From positions 1 to 43,996 of the forward strand of contig CANQCB010000002.1 in assembly GCA_947589145.1 (NCBI GenBank): DNA of 43,996 bases. The letters run 5' to 3'. The DNA comes from an uncultured Clostridia bacterium. Its GTDB lineage: Bacteria > Bacillota > Clostridia > Christensenellales > Pumilibacteraceae. The notes beneath the pieces were generated by a model that did not search any database, was not told where the DNA came from, and saw only the letters and a program-made list of their open reading frames with translations. The first letter of the stretch is position 1; each line of letters begins with the position of its first letter. The translations under genes and the position numbers were made by a program. This document shows, piece after piece, positions 40,009 through 43,996 of the stretch.

Positions 40009-40037
40009 TTGCTTTTTTTGTCGATATATTGTATCAT
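40009..40037 (+). promoter_or_regulatory. Candidate promoter of rluB with near-leaderless start
   Basis: TTGCTT (40009–40014), 17-bp spacer, TATCAT (40032–40037), 9 nt before ATG 40047. Predicted leader is about 3 nt. It lies in the 96-bp gap after the carboxypeptidase gene. Confidence 0.55.
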
Positions 40038-40046
40038 TGACAACGT

Positions 40047-40760
40047 ATGAGGATAAACAAATTTCTTGCGGAGTGCGGACTTGCGAGCCGTCGTAAATGC
40101 GAGCAGTATGTGCTGGACGGATCGGTGACAGTCAACGGAAAAGTTGTGACCGATCTTTCAACGAACGTTGAATATTGCGACTTTGTAACGGTTAACGGGA
40201 AAAAAGCGGAACCCGCCAAGCACGTTTATGTAATAATGAATAAGCCGAAAGGCGTCGTGACCACGGTATCCGACGATAAGGGCAGAAAAACCGTGTTGGA
40301 TATCGTACGAAAAGATTATCCCAACACGAGGCTGTTTCCCGTCGGTCGCCTCGACTATGACACCGAGGGCTTGCTTATCCTCACTACGGACGGAGACCTG
40401 TGCAACAGACTGACGCACCCGAGCAGCGAAATAGAGAAAATATATTCCGCCAAAATAGAGGGTGAAATTACCGAGGCCGACTTAAACTTAATTCGGCGCG
40501 GAGTGGAGATTGACGGCAAACGCACGAAAAAATGCCGTGCAAAGTTTTTGGGCTACGACGGCAAAACAAAAGTCAGTACGGTGGAAGTGGCTATTTCCGA
40601 GGGAATGAACAGGGAGATCCGAAAAATGTTCGAATCGATCGGGAAACATGTTACGTTTCTCAAACGCGTTGCCATCGGCGAATTGCGGCTTCGCGGAGTA
40701 GATCGCGGCTCGTACCGAAAAATGACCGCGGCGGAAGTCGAGTACATAAAGAATATGTAA
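40047..40760 (+). CDS. rluB: Pseudouridine synthase RluB/RsuA family
   Basis: rRNA pseudouridine synthase. An N-terminal S4 RNA-binding domain (MRINKFLAECGLASRRKCEQYV, read in two parts) precedes the catalytic domain with YVIMNKPKGVVTT and the catalytic GRLDYDTEGLLILTTDGDL (Asp in the RLDYDTEG motif, about residue 107). EGMNREIRKMFESIG closes the domain. 237 residues. RluB modifies 23S and RsuA 16S rRNA; the gene order (after scpB/dacB) favours RluB. No ribosome site before ATG 40047. Confidence 0.93.
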   Translation: MRINKFLAECGLASRRKCEQYVLDGSVTVNGKVVTDLSTNVEYCDFVTVNGKKAEPAKHVYVIMNKPKGVVTTVSDDKGRKTVLDIVRKDYPNTRLFPVGRLDYDTEGLLILTTDGDLCNRLTHPSSEIEKIYSAKIEGEITEADLNLIRRGVEIDGKRTKKCRAKFLGYDGKTKVSTVEVAISEGMNREIRKMFESIGKHVTFLKRVAIGELRLRGVDRGSYRKMTAAEVEYIKNM

Positions 40761-40768
40761 AAAAACAA

Positions 40769-40809
40769 AAAATGAAAAACAATGTTTTATTTTGCTTGTT
40801 TTTCATTTT
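40769..40809 (+). terminator. Hairpin terminator after rluB
   Basis: A 14-bp, AT-rich perfect stem (40769–40782 with 40796–40809) with a 13-nt loop, its 3' arm followed by CTTTT. Its 3' arm contains the -35 of the next promoter. Confidence 0.65.
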
Positions 40810-40824
40810 CTTTTAATGTATAAT
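40796..40824 (+). promoter_or_regulatory. Sigma-A promoter of the decarboxylase operon
   Basis: TTGTTT (40796–40801), 17-bp spacer, TATAAT (40819–40824). Transcription would start near 40831, before GGAGG (40850–40854). It would drive all four genes at 40861–43996. Confidence 0.78.
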
Positions 40825-40860
40825 TCCTATTGCAAAATATTTTTATATCGGAGGTAAAAC

Positions 40861-42222
40861 ATGAGTTCCGACTTGAAGAGTGTTATCGCTTCATACTCGT
40901 CATCAACGAAGAACGTTCGTAAGACTATCGACGCGATAATCGACGGCAGTTCTTTCGTAGAATTGGATGCTTTTATCGGCGGAGCGAACGAACTCGGAGA
41001 AATAAAGGGCGAGGGTGTGCTTTGCGGCCTTGCCTCGATCGGAGAAAATGACGTCGCTCTTTTTGCGATCAATTCCGACGTTTTCAACGGCGGTATTTCC
41101 AAGAGAGGAGCGGAAAAGATAGAACGACTTATCAGTCGCGCCATAGACGCCTGCGTACCTCTCGTATCGATCATCGACACCGAGGGTGCGAGGGTACTCG
41201 AAGGGATCGACGCACTTTACGGCTACGGCCTCGTCCTGAACGGTTTTTCGAGAGCGTACGGTCAGATTCCAGTGATCACCGTAGTGAAAGGCAAAAACTA
41301 CGGAATGCTTACATATCTCGCGGGTCTTTCCGACTTCTTTATCGCTTATGATAAGGCGCAGATCGCAACGGCAAGCCCGCTGCTCATTTCATCATCTGCC
41401 GACGGGAAGAACTATTCGGACGTCAAGAGTCATTACGAAGTCAGCGGTATAATCACAAATATCGTAAAATCGGACGCTGAACTTAAAACTCTTCTTGTAA
41501 AAGCGCTCGGTGAAATCGAGGACGTAATTTCCGATCCTGTCGACGACGCCAACCGCGTTTGCAAGGGTCTCACAACGGATTCGACGGTTGATAAAGTTCT
41601 CAAAAGCGCGTTTGACGCCGACTCGGTTATCGAACTGCGCGCAGGCGTCGCTACCAACGTGATTACCGCCCTCGCAAAGCTTAACGGCATTTCCGTCGGC
41701 GTTGTCGGCGTAAACGGCAAGCTCACCGCAAAGGGAAGCGCGAAGATCACCGATTTTCTCAACACCGTTTCAAACCTCGGACTGCCCGTGATCAACCTCG
41801 TCGGCAGCACGGGCATAATTGTGGACGCGCATCAGGAAACGCATTGCCTTATCCGTAACGTGTCCGATTTGATATACGCATACAACAATATCGGCGTACC
41901 TAAGATCGCGCTCGTATGCAGCGGCGCCGTAGGAGCGGCATACAGCATATTCGCGTCAAAAAAGACTTTCGATTATACTATCGCGTGGGACGGCGCGGCA
42001 ATTACTCCGCTTGAAAGCGCTTCGGCGGCACGCCTGCTTTACGGCGACGAGATTGCGAAGTCCAAAGACCCGGCGACGGCGGAGGCAAAATTCGCCAAGG
42101 TATACGCCGAGGAAAATTCGGCGATGGCGGCTGCGGAAAAGGGATATATCGACACCGTTATTCTTCCCAACCACTCCCGTCAATATCTTATCGCCGCATT
42201 GCAGACGATGGTAAAGAGGTGA
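40861..42222 (+). CDS. Carboxyltransferase-domain protein (divergent decarboxylase alpha subunit)
   Basis: A 453-residue crotonase-fold carboxyltransferase. In sodium-pumping acyl-CoA decarboxylases this subunit moves CO2 from an acyl-CoA (or keto acid) to biotin. SSFVELDAF (about 30–38) and DTEGARVLEGID (106–117, normally DSGGARIQEG) show the N-domain; VCSGAVGAAYSIFASKK marks the C-domain. It is shorter than MmdA/GcdA (about 510–590). The first oxyanion-hole segment, usually GPCAGGAVYSPA, reads KGKNYGMLTYLA here, so substrate cannot be assigned. GGAGG 40850–40854. oadG-like, biotin carrier and beta subunits follow directly. Confidence 0.82.
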   Translation: MSSDLKSVIASYSSSTKNVRKTIDAIIDGSSFVELDAFIGGANELGEIKGEGVLCGLASIGENDVALFAINSDVFNGGISKRGAEKIERLISRAIDACVPLVSIIDTEGARVLEGIDALYGYGLVLNGFSRAYGQIPVITVVKGKNYGMLTYLAGLSDFFIAYDKAQIATASPLLISSSADGKNYSDVKSHYEVSGIITNIVKSDAELKTLLVKALGEIEDVISDPVDDANRVCKGLTTDSTVDKVLKSAFDADSVIELRAGVATNVITALAKLNGISVGVVGVNGKLTAKGSAKITDFLNTVSNLGLPVINLVGSTGIIVDAHQETHCLIRNVSDLIYAYNNIGVPKIALVCSGAVGAAYSIFASKKTFDYTIAWDGAAITPLESASAARLLYGDEIAKSKDPATAEAKFAKVYAEENSAMAAAEKGYIDTVILPNHSRQYLIAALQTMVKR

Positions 42223-42226
42223 ATCG

Positions 42227-42586
42227 ATGTTAGCATTAGTTCCCGGTTATAATGCCGGTACGGTGGCGCTCTATTGTGTGCTCGGCTTCGTTCTCGTCAT
42301 GGCGGTTCTTGCTATTCTCGTCGTGATACTTATGTTGTTCAGCAAGGGTTTCGGCGCAATTGAGAGAGCTACCGGCAAATTAAAAAACAAACCCAAAAAA
42401 GAAAAGTCGAAGAAATCGGATAAGCCGACGGAGACCGTTGTGGCGCAGACCGAAAGTTCGGATGAGGACGAAGAGGTTGTTGCGGCTATTACGGCGGCGC
42501 TTATGGCTTATTACGATGTCGGCGCTACGGACGGGGAAGACGAAGTTCCTCCTCCGTTCATCATCAAATCTATCAAAAAAAATTAA
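42227..42586 (+). CDS. OadG-family decarboxylase gamma chain
   Basis: A 119-residue small subunit of sodium-pumping decarboxylases. One N-terminal membrane helix (VALYCVLGFVLVMAVLAILVVI, in two parts) is followed by a Lys-rich stretch (KLKNKPKKEKSKKSDKP), an acidic segment and the VVAAITAALMAYY motif shared by OadG proteins. In the known complexes this chain anchors and assembles the alpha and beta subunits. ATG 42227 is 4 bases after the preceding stop. Confidence 0.85.
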   Translation: MLALVPGYNAGTVALYCVLGFVLVMAVLAILVVILMLFSKGFGAIERATGKLKNKPKKEKSKKSDKPTETVVAQTESSDEDEEVVAAITAALMAYYDVGATDGEDEVPPPFIIKSIKKN

Positions 42587-42601
42587 CGGAGGAAATTATA
42601 A

Positions 42602-42970
42602 ATGCGTAAGTTCAACGTTTCCGTAAACGGAAAATCTTATTCTGTAGAAGTAGACGAAATAAACGGTGCGTCGTCCGCACCCGTTGCGGCAGCTCCCGCG
42701 GCAGCGGCGCCCGCGCCCGCAGCCGCTCCGGTCGCGCCCAAGGCCGCAGCTCCGACAGGCGGAAAAGAAGTAACGTCGCCGATGCCCGGTACTATCAGAA
42801 AACTTGCCGTGGCAGACGGAGCAACCGTAAAAGCAGGTCAGTCAATCGTCGTTCTTGAAGCGATGAAGATGGAAAACGATATCGTATCTACCGCGGACGG
42901 CGTAATAACCTATGCCGTAAAAGCGGGCGATAATGTCGAAACAGGCGCGGTTCTCGCTTATATCAAATAA
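42602..42970 (+). CDS. Biotin carboxyl carrier protein of the decarboxylase
   Basis: A 122-residue biotin carrier. Residues 1–20 form a short N-terminal strand region (RKFNVSVNGKSYSVEVDE); residues 24–52 are a flexible Ala/Pro linker; the biotinyl domain (56–122) has the biotinylation motif EAMKMEN with K89 as acceptor. It shuttles carboxybiotin between the transferase and the membrane beta subunit. ACGGAGG lies about 9 nt before ATG 42602. Confidence 0.95.
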   Translation: MRKFNVSVNGKSYSVEVDEINGASSAPVAAAPAAAAPAPAAAPVAPKAAAPTGGKEVTSPMPGTIRKLAVADGATVKAGQSIVVLEAMKMENDIVSTADGVITYAVKAGDNVETGAVLAYIK

Positions 42971-42987
42971 GTCGGAGGAAATCGTAA

Positions 42988-43996
42988 ATGGATTTAGGTA
43001 AAATCATGCTCAACTTATGGGAGAGCACGGGTATGTTTGCGTCTACGTGGCAAAACTACGTAATGATACTCATATCTTTCGTGCTTTTCTATCTTGCCAT
43101 TTGGCGTAAGTTTGAGCCTCTCCTTCTTGTGCCCATCGCTTTCGGAATGCTGCTTGCGAATATTCCGGGCGCTTATGAAGTGCTCCATGAACCTTCGCAA
43201 ATGACGACCGTCACGGTGGCGCCGGGAGTAACGGAAACCGAATACGCGGCAGGCGGACTGTTCTATTATCTGTCGAAGGGCGTGGAGTGGGTAATATTCC
43301 CGCCGCTCGTGTTCCTCGGAATAGGAGCAATGACCGACTTCGGTCCGTTGATCGCAAACCCGAAGAGCCTGCTTCTCGGCGCGGGCGCACAGCTCGGTAT
43401 CTTTATAGCGCTTGCCTTTGGCTTCTTGTGCTTTGATAACGCCGGTCTTGCCGCGTCGGTCGCTATTATCGGCGGAGCGGACGGACCTACCGCAATATAC
43501 GTAACGACGGTCCTCGGGCAGAGCAACTCTTTGGGCGCGATAGCGATAGCGGCATATTCGTATATGGCATTGATACCGGCAATTCAGCCGCCTATTATGA
43601 AACTGCTTACGACTAAGAAAGAGCGTCAAATCAAGATGCGTCAGCTCAGAACGGTATCTCGCACGGAAAAGATTATTTTCCCGATAGTGGTTATCGTGCT
43701 TTGCGGATTGTTTTTACCTTCGGCGCTTCCTCTTCTCGGCATGTTGATGCTCGGCAACTTGCTCAAAGTATGCCTTGTTACCGACAGACTCGCGGAGACT
43801 GCAAGCAACGGGCTTTGCAACACGATCACGATACTTCTCGGTACGTGCGTCGGTTTCAAGGCGGTAGGCTCGGCATTCCTCGACCTTAATACGTTGCTTA
43901 TCATATTGCTCGGCTTGACTGCATTTGCATTCGGAACGGCGGGCGGCGTGCTTGTCGCGAAGTTTATGAATCTCTTCCTTAAAGAGAAGATGAACC
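42988..43996 (+). CDS. Sodium ion-translocating decarboxylase beta subunit (3'-truncated by window edge)
   Basis: OadB/MmdB/GcdB-family membrane subunit that decarboxylates carboxybiotin and exports sodium. The first 336 residues are visible, without a stop. Signature IIGGADGPTAIYV contains the conserved Asp (D165) needed for sodium and proton movement in the K. pneumoniae homolog; AYSYMALIPAIQPP and the SNGLCNTITILLG segment are also family hallmarks. About eight hydrophobic segments are seen. Compared with typical members it has a hydrophilic stretch near residues 58–85. GGAGG (42974–42978) precedes ATG 42988. The substrate of the complex is undetermined. Confidence 0.93.
   Translation, partial: MDLGKIMLNLWESTGMFASTWQNYVMILISFVLFYLAIWRKFEPLLLVPIAFGMLLANIPGAYEVLHEPSQMTTVTVAPGVTETEYAAGGLFYYLSKGVEWVIFPPLVFLGIGAMTDFGPLIANPKSLLLGAGAQLGIFIALAFGFLCFDNAGLAASVAIIGGADGPTAIYVTTVLGQSNSLGAIAIAAYSYMALIPAIQPPIMKLLTTKKERQIKMRQLRTVSRTEKIIFPIVVIVLCGLFLPSALPLLGMLMLGNLLKVCLVTDRLAETASNGLCNTITILLGTCVGFKAVGSAFLDLNTLLIILLGLTAFAFGTAGGVLVAKFMNLFLKEKMN

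Noticed and set aside
39951..40010. Terminator after the carboxypeptidase gene
   Set aside because: A T-run (40013–40019) is present, but no stem of useful length precedes it.

Overview
The window is a gene-dense, almost fully co-oriented (+ strand) stretch of housekeeping and sporulation genes. Gene order and content point to an endospore-forming member of the Clostridia (Firmicutes), probably an uncultured lineage: the order matches the Bacillus/Clostridium rpsB–infB–truB cluster and the pepP–efp–spoIIIA–nusB–recN–spoIVB cluster, SpoIIIAA–AH, SpoIVB and GerW/YtfJ are encoded, and gram-positive-type sigma-A promoters and GGAGG ribosome sites are common. GC is moderate by eye. No tRNA, rRNA, CRISPR array or mobile element was seen. 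Exact taxonomy cannot be fixed from this window.

Layout. 1–9.2 kb: end of rpsB, tsf, pyrH, then frr-uppS-cdsA-dxr-rseP-ispG (ribosome recycling, undecaprenyl and phospholipid precursors, MEP isoprenoid pathway), ending in a protein at the polC position that keeps only the PolC N-terminal and OB domains plus an exonuclease-like fold without its catalytic residues. 9.2–16.8 kb: rimP-nusA-rnpM-ylxQ-infB-rbfA-nrnA-truB-ribF (ribosome maturation, transcription and translation factors). 16.8–19.3 kb: a TIM-barrel endonuclease-like protein, pepP, efp. 19.5–20.5 kb: the only minus-strand gene, an amidase-like protein with two peptidoglycan-binding repeats. 20.6–25.1 kb: the complete spoIIIAA–AH operon (the mother cell–forespore channel). 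25.1–33.5 kb: nusB-folD-xseA-xseB-ispA-dxs-nadK-argR-recN. 33.6–40.8 kb: spoIVB, a SpoIIM-like membrane protein, two D,D-carboxypeptidases, scpA-scpB, YtfI-like, ytfJ, rluB. 40.9 kb to the end: a biotin-dependent, probably sodium-pumping decarboxylase (carboxyltransferase, gamma, biotin carrier, beta).

The strongest unusual signals are: (1) the nusB leader, which can fold into a 12-bp hairpin or an 11-bp terminator that exclude each other, so the antitermination factor NusB may control its own transcript; (2) the polymerase-less, catalytically dead PolC remnant kept in frame inside a translationally coupled operon; (3) several genes (pepP, nadK, the amidase, the SpoIIM-like gene, probably spoIIIAA, dxs and rluB) whose -10 hexamer lies only 5–9 nt upstream of the start codon with no ribosome site, suggesting leaderless mRNAs alongside normal Shine-Dalgarno genes; (4) a 21-bp perfect palindrome and a good sigma-E-type promoter before the SpoIIM-like gene; and (5) a divergent carboxyltransferase subunit in the terminal decarboxylase operon. 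Several genes usual in this synteny (spo0A, accBC, tlyA, spmAB) are absent from their expected places.
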